Positions 28,551 through 37,025 of a stretch of 64,000 nt of DNA are shown piece by piece (position 1 is the first letter of the stretch; every line of letters starts with the position of its first letter). The translations under genes were made by a program, and so were the position numbers. The notes under the pieces were generated by a model. It saw only the letters and a list, made by a program, of their open reading frames with translations. It had not been told where the DNA came from and did not search any database. The DNA is from Nocardia mangyaensis (GTDB lineage Bacteria > Actinomycetota > Actinomycetes > Mycobacteriales > Mycobacteriaceae), in the NCBI RefSeq assembly GCF_001886715.1, contig NZ_CP018082.1, positions 186,001 through 250,000 of the forward strand, read 5' to 3'.

Positions 28551-28677
28551 CCGGGTCAATCCTCGAATGTAGGCATCAATGGGTCACCGGGAGGGTACAC
28601 AGCGTGTGTCCTGTTCGCGCACCCGGTTCCGCGAGCTTAACGCGGGGGCGGAAGCGCTCTCGGTGTACGGTCGGCCC

Positions 28678-29208
28678 GTGTCCCAGCCTGATCCGCCCGC
28701 CTCCGCCCCGATCGCCCTCACGTCGAAGGTGATGACGGCCCTGCGGCAGGGTGCGGCGTTCCTCGTCGTCGGGGCGATCGGGTTCCTCGTCGACGCGGGT
28801 ACCTACAACCTGCTGGTGTTCTGGGACGGCGGATTCTCCTTCGGGGAAGGTGTGCTCTATCACGCGCCACTGCCTGCCAAGATCATCGCGATCGCGGTGG
28901 CGACGGTGGTCACCTACTTCGGCAACAAGTGGTGGACCTTCGCGCACAAGAAGACCGACAATCCGGGGCGCGAATACCTTCTGTACTTTCTGTTCAACAT
29001 CGTCGCGATCGGACTGCAGCTCGGCTGCCTCGGCTTTTCCCGCTATGTGCTCGATCTGTCGTCACCGCTGTCGGACAACATTTCCGGCACCTTGATCGGT
29101 CAGATCGTCGCGGTGGTATTCCGGTATTGGGCCTATGACAAATTCGTCTTCACCGGTTCCTCGGTTACCGAGGAGCAACACGCGCGGGGTGCGGCAACGC
29201 CTCACTGA
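28678..29208 (+). CDS. GtrA-family membrane protein
   Basis: Second GtrA protein of the window, 176 residues, four membrane helices starting at GAAFLVVGAIGFLVDAGTYN; it carries the family segment KIIAIAVATVVTYFGNKWWTF and ends in YWAYDKFVF plus a polar tail. Family members help flip or hand over polyprenyl-phosphate sugars. It is divergent from a GT2-DUF2142 pair and upstream of glfT2, so a role with the GT2 lipid-linked sugar is plausible. TACGGT lies 6 nt before the GTG at 28678; an in-frame GTG at 28663 is the alternative. Confidence 0.85.
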   Translation: MSQPDPPASAPIALTSKVMTALRQGAAFLVVGAIGFLVDAGTYNLLVFWDGGFSFGEGVLYHAPLPAKIIAIAVATVVTYFGNKWWTFAHKKTDNPGREYLLYFLFNIVAIGLQLGCLGFSRYVLDLSSPLSDNISGTLIGQIVAVVFRYWAYDKFVFTGSSVTEEQHARGAATPH

Positions 29209-29321
29209 CAGCGCGACGGCGCCGCGCGATTGATATCCTCACCCCCGCCCGCGGCGACGCCCCCTTTCTTTACGTGACTGCCTGCGTCGGCGCAGTCGAT
29301 ACCGAGAATTTCGAGGACTTC

Positions 29322-31244
29322 ATGGAGCAGTCGGCTACCCAAGCCGTGACCGAATCGAACGATCGGCGCGAGGCCGCGCCCGCATCGCTTCGAGCCGAGC
29401 ACTCAGCGCCCGAACGGCTCGTGCTGGCCAGGGGCATCTTCACCGGGCCGTCGGCGCGGGTGAGCGACGAGCTGTACGCCGTCGTCAAGGGGGGCGCCGC
29501 GATTCGCGAGCGGCTGGCGCTGCATCTGCCCAAGGGCGCCTCCGCGCACACCAACACCTACTTCGGTCGCTTCGCCGCCAGCTACTGGCAGCGCTGGACC
29601 ACCGTCACCGAGGTGAGTGTGAGCGCTCAGCTCACCGTCGGCAACAAGGCCAACGTGCGCCTCGTCGCCTCCGACATCGCGGGCCACCGGCGCATCATCG
29701 CCTCGCTGGTGGCGACCAGCAGCGGCGTCGTGAGCCTGACCGCGCCGCTGGATCAGTACGTCGACGGCGGCGCGCTGTGGCTCGAGTTCGACGCCATCGG
29801 TGGCGAACTCGGCATCACCGACCTCGCCTGGACCGCGCAGGCGCCCGAGCGGGTACGCCCGGTCGCCATCGCGATCTGCACGTTCAACCGCGCCGAGGAC
29901 TGCGCGCACACGGTGGCCGCGCTGGCCTCCGATCCGACCGTGCTGGCCGCCATCGACGCGGTCTACGTCGTGGACCAGGGCACCGATCTGGTCGAGAACC
30001 GGCCGCTGTTCCAGCGGGTGCGGCCCGACTTCGGCGACAAGCTGCGCTACATCCGCCAGCCCAACCTCGGTGGCGCGGGCGGGTTCACCCGCGGCCTCTA
30101 CGAGGTGTCGGCGGCCACTGCCACACTGGGCGGCAAAGCCACCGCGCACGCCGACGTCATCCTGATGGACGACGACATCCTCTGCGAACCCGAGACGGTC
30201 CTTCGGCTGCGGGCCTTCGCCAACCTCACCGTCGAGCCCACCCTGGTCGGCGCGCAGATGCTGTTCCTGCTCAACCCCGACTACCTCAATGTCGGCGCCG
30301 AGGACGTGCACCTGCACGAGCTCAAGCACGGTCAGAAGGTGCCCAAGGCGCTGCGCAACACTTCCATGCTCAAGAAGAACCAGGAGCGTCGCGTCGACGC
30401 GGGCTACAACGCCTGGTGGACCTGCCTGATCCCGGCCGAAGTGGTCGCCGAGATCGGCCTGCCGGTGCCGATCTTCTTCCAGTGGGACGATGTCGAGTAC
30501 GGCGTGCGGGCGCGTGAGCACGGTTTCGTCACCGTCACCCTGCCCAACGCCGCGGTCTGGCACGCCGACTTCTACTGGAAGGACTACGACGACTGGGCGC
30601 GCTACTTCTCCACCCGTAACTCGCTCATCGTCGGCGCGCTGCACACCGACCTGGACGGCAAGGCGATCACGCGCGAGTTCTTCCGCACCATCGCCGAGCA
30701 CCTCGTCGGCATGCAGTACGGCCTGGTGCACACCACCCTGCAGGGCATCGAGGACTTCCTGAAGGGCCCGAAGGTGTTGCGCGACGGCGGGATCGACGCC
30801 CTCGCCGCCGCCCGTGCCACCCGCAACGACTACCCGGAGACGATCAAGCACCCCGCCGCGACCCCGCCGGTGAACTCCGCCGACATCCAGGTCCGCCGCG
30901 CCGGCGGCGAACCGAGCCGGGTCACCCTCGTGCTGATCAAGCGCGCGATCGGCCAGTGGACCGGACGCACTCAGCACGGCCTGATCGGCGTCACCCGCGA
31001 GGACGCGCACTGGTGGCACATCGGCCTGTTCGACCACGTGGTGGTCACCGACGCCTCCCAATCCGGCGTCCGTGTCCGCATCCGCGACAAGGCCCGTGCC
31101 CGCGCTCTGCTCATCCGCACCTACCGCACCTTGCGCAAACTCCGCAAGGAACTCCCGGCCCTGCAGGCCGAATACCGCGCTGCCGTCCCCGAACTCACCA
31201 GCCGCGAGAACTGGGCCCGCCTCTACGGCATCGACCCCAGCTGA
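29322..31244 (+). CDS. glfT2: Galactofuranosyltransferase GlfT2
   Basis: Processive UDP-galactofuranose transferase that polymerises galactan with alternating beta-1,5 and beta-1,6 links on the inner membrane face. The 640-residue protein has an N-terminal beta-barrel domain (about 1-170), a GT-A domain with IAICTFNRAEDC, the DDD metal motif (VILMDDDILCEP, D283-D285), the catalytic-type FFQWDDVEYG (D389-D390), and a C-terminal helical domain. ATG 29322 gives a length close to the mycobacterial enzyme; an ATG at 29274 would add 16 residues. It lies 113 bp downstream of a GtrA gene. Confidence 0.94.
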   Translation: MEQSATQAVTESNDRREAAPASLRAEHSAPERLVLARGIFTGPSARVSDELYAVVKGGAAIRERLALHLPKGASAHTNTYFGRFAASYWQRWTTVTEVSVSAQLTVGNKANVRLVASDIAGHRRIIASLVATSSGVVSLTAPLDQYVDGGALWLEFDAIGGELGITDLAWTAQAPERVRPVAIAICTFNRAEDCAHTVAALASDPTVLAAIDAVYVVDQGTDLVENRPLFQRVRPDFGDKLRYIRQPNLGGAGGFTRGLYEVSAATATLGGKATAHADVILMDDDILCEPETVLRLRAFANLTVEPTLVGAQMLFLLNPDYLNVGAEDVHLHELKHGQKVPKALRNTSMLKKNQERRVDAGYNAWWTCLIPAEVVAEIGLPVPIFFQWDDVEYGVRAREHGFVTVTLPNAAVWHADFYWKDYDDWARYFSTRNSLIVGALHTDLDGKAITREFFRTIAEHLVGMQYGLVHTTLQGIEDFLKGPKVLRDGGIDALAAARATRNDYPETIKHPAATPPVNSADIQVRRAGGEPSRVTLVLIKRAIGQWTGRTQHGLIGVTREDAHWWHIGLFDHVVVTDASQSGVRVRIRDKARARALLIRTYRTLRKLRKELPALQAEYRAAVPELTSRENWARLYGIDPS

Positions 31245-31253
31245 ACCCTTGCC

Positions 31254-31307
31254 CACCACGCTCCGGTGGCGTCGGCTCTCGGCCGTTGCCGCCACCAGAG
31301 CGTGGTG
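31254..31307. terminator. Hairpin between glfT2 and rsgA
   Basis: An imperfect inverted repeat: CACCACGCTC and GGTGGCG on one arm pair with CGCCACC and GAGCGTGGTG on the other, with one mismatch. It lies between the converging glfT2 and rsgA stops. Confidence 0.65.
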
Positions 31308-31320
31308 ATCACTCGCCCAG

Positions 31321-32355
31321 TCAGCGGTGACCGCGGGCTCGGTAGTGGCGGCGCTGGAATTTGGTGATGTCGCGCCAGACCTTTTCGCGTTCGGCGGCCA
31401 GGCGTTTGTCGGTTTTGGCTGCTTGGTACTCGTTCTCCTTGGCGAGTTTGCGGTAGCTGGCCAGGCGGCGTTCGGGCAGCGTGCCGTTGTCGACGGCGGC
31501 CAGGACCGCGCAGCCGGGTTCGGACTCGTGCGCGCAGTCGGTGAAACGGCAATCGGCGGTGAGGGATTCGATATCGCTGAAGGTCTTGCTGAGGCCCTCG
31601 GCGGCGTCGTGGAGGCCGATGCCACGCAGACCTGGCGTGTCGATCAGCGTGCCGCCCCCGGGTAGCGCCCGCAATTCCCGGTGCACGGTGGTGTGGCGGC
31701 CCTTGCCGTCGACCGCGCGCACCGCGTTGGTGGCGAACACCTCCTCGCCGAGCAGCGCGTTGGCGAGGGTCGACTTGCCCGCGCCGGACGGACCGATCAG
31801 CGCGACGGTGCCGTCGAGCAACGCGGTCAGCACATCCAGCCCCACCTCGGCGGCGGCGCTCACCGCGAGTACCGTCGCACCGGGCGCGATCGCGCGCACC
31901 ACGTCGAGTGGGATGTCCTCGGCCGCATCGGCTTTGGTGAGCACCACGATCGGCTGGGCGTTGCTCTCCCAGGCGAGGGCGAGCATGCGCTCGATCCGTC
32001 CGAGGTCCACATCGCCGTCGGCGGCGGTGCAGATCAGCACGGTGTCGACATTGGCGGCCAGCACCTGGGCGACGGATCGACCCGAGACCGACGACCGGAC
32101 GATCGCTGAGCGTCGCGGCAACAGTTGTCGCACAGTGCCTTCGGAGTCGAGGCCGACCCAGTCGCCGGTACACAGACCGGTGAGGTCGCGGGTACAGGTG
32201 GCCCTGGCCGGTCCGCTCGGTGTCGCCACATCGCATTCGCTGCGGTCCATCCGGACGATCCGGGCCGGTGTGCGATCGGGGTCGAGCTGGGGGAGGTATT
32301 CGTTGGCTACGGCTTCGGTCCAGCCGTAAGGGACGAGACGGTCGTAGTCGACCAT
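31321..32355 (-). CDS. rsgA: Ribosome small-subunit-dependent GTPase RsgA
   Basis: Circularly permuted GTPase that checks late 30S subunit maturation. The 344-residue protein has an N-terminal OB fold, then GTPase motifs in permuted order: VLTKADAAED (G4), GPSGAGKSTLAN (G1), DTPGLRGIGL (G3), followed by the zinc knuckle with CRFTDCAHESEPGC. GAAGGA lies nine bases before the ATG at 32355, preferred over a longer frame. The 263 bp upstream, to the secreted-protein gene, show no gene. Confidence 0.93.
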   Translation of the reverse strand: MVDYDRLVPYGWTEAVANEYLPQLDPDRTPARIVRMDRSECDVATPSGPARATCTRDLTGLCTGDWVGLDSEGTVRQLLPRRSAIVRSSVSGRSVAQVLAANVDTVLICTAADGDVDLGRIERMLALAWESNAQPIVVLTKADAAEDIPLDVVRAIAPGATVLAVSAAAEVGLDVLTALLDGTVALIGPSGAGKSTLANALLGEEVFATNAVRAVDGKGRHTTVHRELRALPGGGTLIDTPGLRGIGLHDAAEGLSKTFSDIESLTADCRFTDCAHESEPGCAVLAAVDNGTLPERRLASYRKLAKENEYQAAKTDKRLAAEREKVWRDITKFQRRHYRARGHR

Positions 32356-32618
32356 GATGGGTAATCCTTCGTCGGGTGCCGAACCCGAACGAGCGGATTC
32401 AGCGAGGTGAGGTGATGTCCGGAGCAACCAGGGCGGGTGCACAAGCGCGCCGCCCGGGCACGGCAATCCACACGTGTGTGCTCACGGACATCCACCTCCT
32501 CTCCAACGTTCGACCTCGACTCTGCCCCACGGCCCGAGGACTCCGCAACTGATTTTCGTACCGCCGGGAGTAGCCGCCCCCCGGTGGTCACGGCCGAGCC
32601 GCGACCAGCTCGGCCCGA

Positions 32619-33161
32619 CTACGGCACGAAGATCTCGACCGACTGCGGCAGGTTCGGCCGGTCGGTGCGGACGGTCAACTGCACCCGGCCCGGTCCGGTG
32701 TCGGCGAGCACGATCTCTGGCGAATTGTTCGTGCGCGCGGCGGGGACGAACCGGGTCACCGAACCGGTGTTGCCGTGGTCGAGGTTGTGCCATTCGACGA
32801 CGAGGTGCACGTCGCAGGCCAGCACGGTCGGCGCCCAGGTGCCCAGCGGGGAGAAGCCCTGGCCGATCCGCAACACCACCGCGTGGGCGGCGCCGGGTGC
32901 CTCGGTGTACTCGGCGAGTGGGCCGTCGAACGCGTTGCCCGACACGTTCAGAATGCCCACGCAGACGCCGTCGCCGAGGAAGGCGACCGGGGCGGTCCGT
33001 ACGTCGGTCATCGCGCAGGTACGCGGGCCCACATTGGACCAGCCGAGCCGGCAGGGGTCGGCGGCGTGCGCGGTGCCCGGCGCGGCGAGACAGAGCGCGG
33101 CGCCGGCGAGCACGGTCGCCGCGGCGGATGCGAAACTCTTTCTGAAGGTCACATCTCGCAT
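32619..33161 (-). CDS. Secreted hypothetical protein, 180 aa
   Basis: Exported protein with a clear signal peptide (basic FRKSF, hydrophobic AAATVLAGAALCLA, cleavage after AHA at about residue 33). The mature part of about 147 residues holds four or more Cys (CRLGW, RTCAMTD, VCVGIL, LACDVHL), likely disulfide-bonded outside the cell, and ends in a strand-rich region. No known family is recognised. It lies 54 bp upstream of rsgA's neighbourhood boundary with glfT1 and is on the same strand as both, but nothing shows co-transcription. Confidence 0.7.
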   Translation of the reverse strand: MRDVTFRKSFASAAATVLAGAALCLAAPGTAHAADPCRLGWSNVGPRTCAMTDVRTAPVAFLGDGVCVGILNVSGNAFDGPLAEYTEAPGAAHAVVLRIGQGFSPLGTWAPTVLACDVHLVVEWHNLDHGNTGSVTRFVPAARTNNSPEIVLADTGPGRVQLTVRTDRPNLPQSVEIFVP

Positions 33162-33215
33162 CGTAAGACGGAACCGCCGCTCTTTACCAGAGCGAACTAC
33201 CCTGAGTTTCCGGGG

Positions 33216-34274
33216 CTATTCGGGTTTGCCGAAATGCTCGTTGCGGCCAAGGGAGCGCAGCCGGAACCATTCCTTGAGTCCGGCCGGATCGCGGCGGGTC
33301 ACCAGGAAGAACCAGGAGAAGCGGATCCACTCCTGCGGCAACAACTTCCGCATGCCCGGCTGTGACATCAGGTAGCCGCGGTTGCGATAGGTGAAATAGC
33401 GCTTCACCGGGTCGTCCGGGTATTGGGTGTGCATACGACCGCCGAGGATCGGCTTGAATTCCTCGGCGCCGTTGGGATGCAGGTAGGCGGTCTGCAGGCA
33501 GGTGCCGAACGGCAGACCCGAGCGGACCAGCCGACGATGCACCTCGACCTCGTCGCCGCGCACGAACAGGCGCAGGTCGGGCACGCCGATCAGGTCGACG
33601 GCCTTGGCCGAGATCAGCGCCCCGTTGAACAGCGAGGCGATGCCGGGCAGGAAGTCCTCGTCGCCGAGCTCGGAGCGCAGCCGCCGCCACACCACGCCGC
33701 GACGCAGCGGGAAGGCGAGACGGTCGGGTTCGTCGATGTCGCAGACCACTGGCGAGACCTCGACCAGATCGTGCCTGCGCGCGCAATCGATCAGCGTGGC
33801 CAGCACCTCGGGGCCGTCGGGGCGGCCGTCGTCATCGGCCAGCCAGACCCAGTCCGCGCCGAGGGTGAGCGCGTGCAGCATGCCGAGGGCGAAACCGCCC
33901 GCGCCGCCGAGATTGTGCCGCGAACCCAGGTAGGTCGCCTCGATCGGCTGCTGGGCGACCAGCTCCGCGACCGCGTCCTCGTTGGCGTTGTCGACCACGA
34001 TCAGATGGTCGACGGGCCGCGACTGCGAGGCCAGCACCTTCAACGACTCGGCCAGCAGTTCCCGGCGCTTGTGCGTGACGACCACCGCGACGATCCGCGC
34101 CTGGGGGCCGGTCTCGGTCCGCAGATCGGCCAGTTCCGCGCCCTCGGGCAGCTCGGCGTCATCGGGCAGGACCGCCGCGGGTTCGACCGGGGCATCGGTC
34201 GCTTCCAACCGGTCGGTCATGCTGAACCCGCCGGGCACACTGGGCTGGCTCTTCTCCGGCCGTTGACCGCTCAT
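33216..34274 (-). CDS. glfT1: Galactofuranosyltransferase GlfT1
   Basis: Adds the first galactofuranose residues to the rhamnosyl-GlcNAc-decaprenyl linker. The 352-residue GT2 protein has a disordered acidic N-terminus (1-58), then IVAVVVTHKRRELLAESL, the NLGGAGGF donor-loop motif, the DDD motif at D147-D149 (WVWLADDDGRP), and FVRGDEVEVHRR. It is the last gene of wzm-wzt-glfT1. Its ATG overlaps the stop of a 25-codon mini-ORF and has GGAG seven bases upstream, so its translation is coupled to that ORF. Confidence 0.92.
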   Translation of the reverse strand: MSGQRPEKSQPSVPGGFSMTDRLEATDAPVEPAAVLPDDAELPEGAELADLRTETGPQARIVAVVVTHKRRELLAESLKVLASQSRPVDHLIVVDNANEDAVAELVAQQPIEATYLGSRHNLGGAGGFALGMLHALTLGADWVWLADDDGRPDGPEVLATLIDCARRHDLVEVSPVVCDIDEPDRLAFPLRRGVVWRRLRSELGDEDFLPGIASLFNGALISAKAVDLIGVPDLRLFVRGDEVEVHRRLVRSGLPFGTCLQTAYLHPNGAEEFKPILGGRMHTQYPDDPVKRYFTYRNRGYLMSQPGMRKLLPQEWIRFSWFFLVTRRDPAGLKEWFRLRSLGRNEHFGKPE

Positions 34275-34350
34275 GCGGTAACTCCGGGCATGCTCGGACG
34301 GCCTCCGTGGTTACGCTGCGCTGCCGCCTCCGGCCGTTGACCGCTCATGC
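34254..34350. repeat. 23-bp direct repeat of the glfT1 start, 74 bp apart
   Basis: Positions 34254-34276 and 34328-34350 are identical over 23 bp. Each copy contains, on the minus strand, GC-ATG-AGC-GGT-CAA-CGG-CCG-GAG. The downstream copy is the real start of glfT1; the upstream copy overlaps the end of wzt. The 74-bp period is not a multiple of three. Confidence 0.9.
34271..34348 (-). CDS. 25-codon coupling mini-ORF between wzt and glfT1
   Basis: The frame opens with an ATG overlapping the wzt stop (ATGA), encodes MSGQRPEAAAQRN...PGVTA, and stops with a TGA that overlaps the glfT1 ATG (again ATGA). Its first seven codons are identical to those of glfT1 because the glfT1 start region is duplicated. 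It probably acts as a translational relay rather than as a functional peptide. Confidence 0.5.
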   Translation of the reverse strand: MSGQRPEAAAQRNHGGRPSMPGVTA

Positions 34351-35178
34351 CTGGTTCTGCTCCAGTTCCTTCTCGCCCGTCGCACCCTCGGTCTCCAGTT
34401 CACGCAGCACCTGTGCCACGTGATTACCCGCCTCGGGACCCTCGTACGCTCGCACAACTTCTTCGATTCCGCCGTGCAAGCGGATCTGCCCGTGGTCGAT
34501 CCACATCGCGGTATCGCAGAGCTGGGCCAGGAACTCGTTGGAATGGCTGGCGAAGACCAGGATGCCCGAGCGCGCGACCAGCGACTGCAGCCGGGTGCGG
34601 GCCTTCTTCATGAACTCCGCGTCGACCGCGCCGATGCCCTCGTCGAGCAGCAGGATCTCGGGGTCGATGGAAGTCACCACGCCCATCGCCAGCCGCACCC
34701 GCATGCCGGTGGAGTAGGTGCGCAGCGGCATCGACAGGTACTCACCGAGTTCGGTGAAATCGGCGATCTCGTCGATCTTGGCCAGCATCTGCTTACGCGT
34801 CTGCCCGAGGAACAGACCGCGGATGATGATGTTCTCGTAGCCGGAGATCTCCGGGTCCATGCCGACACCGAGGTCGAACACCGGGGCCACCCGGCCGCGG
34901 ATGCGGGCACTGCCGCGCGAGGGTTCGTAGATACCCGACAGCAGCCGCAGCAGCGTCGACTTGCCCGCGCCGTTGTGGCCGACCAGACCGATCCGGTCGC
35001 CTTCTTTCAGCGAGAGGTTGATGTCGCGCAGCGCCTCGACGACCACCACATCGGAGCTGTTGCGCCCGATCGCGCCGCCCGCCTTGCCCAGGAACGCCTT
35101 CTTCAGCGACCGCGACTTGGCGTCGAAGATGGGGAACTCGACCCACGCCTCATGGGTTTCGATACTCACACGGCTCAT
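34345..35178 (-). CDS. wzt: ABC transporter ATP-binding protein Wzt-type (galactan export)
   Basis: Nucleotide-binding subunit of an O-antigen-type polysaccharide ABC exporter (Rv3781-like), 277 residues. Walker A is GLVGHNGAGKST, the signature region is YSTGMRVRLAMGV, and Walker B is EILLLDEGIGAVD. There is no C-terminal carbohydrate-binding domain, as in the mycobacterial homologue. It is between wzm (12 bp upstream) and glfT1, and together they probably flip lipid-linked galactan across the membrane. The end overlaps the mini-ORF start. Confidence 0.9.
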   Translation of the reverse strand: MSRVSIETHEAWVEFPIFDAKSRSLKKAFLGKAGGAIGRNSSDVVVVEALRDINLSLKEGDRIGLVGHNGAGKSTLLRLLSGIYEPSRGSARIRGRVAPVFDLGVGMDPEISGYENIIIRGLFLGQTRKQMLAKIDEIADFTELGEYLSMPLRTYSTGMRVRLAMGVVTSIDPEILLLDEGIGAVDAEFMKKARTRLQSLVARSGILVFASHSNEFLAQLCDTAMWIDHGQIRLHGGIEEVVRAYEGPEAGNHVAQVLRELETEGATGEKELEQNQA

Positions 35179-35190
35179 CGGAGTCTGCTC

Positions 35191-36210
35191 CTAAACCCAG
35201 TACGGGACGCGGGCACGGTACTGCTTGAGCGCCAGGATCGCGACGATCCAGCCGATCAGCGTGATCACGCCGACGATCACCCAGTGCCGCAGCGCCGACG
35301 GTTCGCCCAGCAGGGGGGCGCGCACGATCTCGAGGTAGTGGAAGGTGGGCACGATCTCGACCAGCCGGGCGCGATCGCTCATCCCGCCGACCGAGTTCTC
35401 CAGCGCCTTCGTCGACCACATGACCGGGGTCAGCACGAACAGCATCAGCGTCATCGAGCCGAGGATCGGGGCGATGTCGCGGTAGCGGGTGGCGAAGATG
35501 CCGAACGCGATCGAGATCCACATCGCGTTGAGGAACAGCAGCAGGACCGCGGGGATCACCAGCAGCACCGAGGCGTCGAGATCACGCCAGATCGAGAACA
35601 CCGCCAGCAGCAAGAGGTAGATCGCCGCATTGTGGAGGAAGAAGAGGAATTGTCGCCACACCAGTCGATAGACGTGCACGCTCAGCGCCGAGGGCAACTG
35701 CTTGATCAGACCCTCATTGGCGATGAATACATCGGAGCCGTCGAGAATCGCGGCACTGATGACATTCCAGACGATCAGGCCGATCGTCACATAGGGCAGA
35801 TACTCACTGATCGGCTGATTGAGCAAAGTCGAATACAGCAGGCCCATCGCCAGCGCCTGCAGACCGGTCGCGATGGTGATCCAGAACGGACCGAGTACCG
35901 ACCGGCGATACCGCTGCTTGATGTCCTGCCAGCCCAGCGACAACCACAGCTCGCGTTGATGGAGGCCCTCGCGCATGTCCTTGAACGCGCGCTTGAACGT
36001 CTGCGAGTCCGACACCATCGGGGTTGTGACGACCAGCGGTGCGTCGGCTGTGTGCTCGGCTTCGGCTACTTCGGTCAGCTCGCGCTGGACGTCGGTGGCT
36101 GAACCGTCGGTGTTGTCTTCGGAAGGCACGGGGCTCTCTTCGGGACGCGCGTCACTCTGGTCGGAGACCGATTCGGGGCGAGCGGAGGCGGCGGGCACGG
36201 TCCCCGACAC
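35191..36210 (-). CDS. wzm: ABC transporter permease Wzm-type (galactan export)
   Basis: Membrane subunit of the galactan exporter, 339 residues, Rv3783-like. An acidic, disordered N-terminus (1-65) precedes the ABC-2 permease domain: an amphipathic helix (SLGWQDIKQRYRRSVLGPFW), six membrane helices and a conserved C-terminal helix ending QYRARVPYWV. GTG at 36210 opens the operon wzm-wzt-glfT1. The 150 bp upstream lie between this gene and the end of the proteasome-activator gene. Confidence 0.9.
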   Translation of the reverse strand: MSGTVPAASARPESVSDQSDARPEESPVPSEDNTDGSATDVQRELTEVAEAEHTADAPLVVTTPMVSDSQTFKRAFKDMREGLHQRELWLSLGWQDIKQRYRRSVLGPFWITIATGLQALAMGLLYSTLLNQPISEYLPYVTIGLIVWNVISAAILDGSDVFIANEGLIKQLPSALSVHVYRLVWRQFLFFLHNAAIYLLLLAVFSIWRDLDASVLLVIPAVLLLFLNAMWISIAFGIFATRYRDIAPILGSMTLMLFVLTPVMWSTKALENSVGGMSDRARLVEIVPTFHYLEIVRAPLLGEPSALRHWVIVGVITLIGWIVAILALKQYRARVPYWV

Positions 36211-36327
36211 TACAGTGTTGTATTCCGGCTGGCGCCGGGTGTTCGCGGCCCCGAGGGCCCCGATCTTCCCTCCCGCCGGGTACTCCTTCGTCGCACCCTC
36301 TGGTCAGTCCAGATCGGGGCCGGCCGC

Positions 36328-36347
36328 GAACCCGCCTTCGGCGGTTC
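36328..36347 (-). terminator. Weak hairpin after the proteasome-activator gene
   Basis: GAAC and CGCC pair with GGCG and GTTC around a TTC loop, with one bulged C. It lies 14 bp after the gene's stop and has no clear T tract, so termination is only probable. Confidence 0.35.
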
Positions 36348-36360
36348 AGGGTGACCGGCT

Positions 36361-36939
36361 CTACAGGTATTGCCCGCCGCCGACGTGACCGCCCGCTTTG
36401 GGATCGACGGTGTGCATGCCCGGCGGCAGCGCCCCTTGACGCATCTGTTCGAGCTGGGCGCGCGCGGCCATCTGCTGGGCGAACAGCGCGGTCTGGATGC
36501 CGTGGAAGAGGCCCTCCAGCCAGCCGACCAGCTGGGCCTGGGCGATGCGCAGTTCCGCGTCCGAGGGCACCGACTCCTCGGTGAAGGGCAGGGTCAGCCG
36601 TTCCAGCTCCTCGCGCAGCTCGGGGGCCAGGCCCTGCTCGAGCTCGCGGACCGAGGACTTGTGGATCTGCTTGAGGCGCGAGCGGCTGGCGTCGTCGAGC
36701 GGTGCCGCGCGCACCTCTTCGAGCAACTGTTTGATCATGGTGCCGATGCGCATCACCTTGGCGGGCTGCTCGACCATGTCGGCCAGCGACTCGCCGCTCC
36801 CGTCGTCGGCCTTCTCGTCGTCGGGGACGACCTGTCCGGTGAAGGCGGCCGCGCCATCGGCGTCGGCGGGCACGGTGAGCGGACGGCCGTCGGGACCGAT
36901 CACGACGATGGATTCGGGGACATCCTCCGAGTGCGTCAT
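36361..36939 (-). CDS. bpa: Bacterial proteasome activator Bpa/PafE
   Basis: ATP-independent ring activator that opens the 20S proteasome gate for unfolded, non-pupylated proteins (Rv3780-like). The 192-residue product has a disordered acidic N-terminus, a central helical bundle (about 70-160), and a C-terminal tail ending GGGQYL, the GQYL motif that docks into the proteasome alpha ring. ATG 36939 has AATGAT six bases upstream, suggesting leaderless transcription. It is next to the wzm operon, as in mycobacteria. Confidence 0.92.
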   Translation of the reverse strand: MTHSEDVPESIVVIGPDGRPLTVPADADGAAAFTGQVVPDDEKADDGSGESLADMVEQPAKVMRIGTMIKQLLEEVRAAPLDDASRSRLKQIHKSSVRELEQGLAPELREELERLTLPFTEESVPSDAELRIAQAQLVGWLEGLFHGIQTALFAQQMAARAQLEQMRQGALPPGMHTVDPKAGGHVGGGQYL

Positions 36940-37025
36940 ATCCCCATCATTGCGTGTGTGTCGGCTTCGCGCGAAAACCCCCACGCGGTTACCCCGCGAG
37001 GCCCGCTGCCCTTAAAGTGGCCTCC

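Noticed and set aside
28558..28600. TTG start at 28559 for the GT2 gene
   Set aside because: The GAGGA ribosome site is only adjacent to it; the GTG at 28550 has proper spacing. The TTG remains possible.
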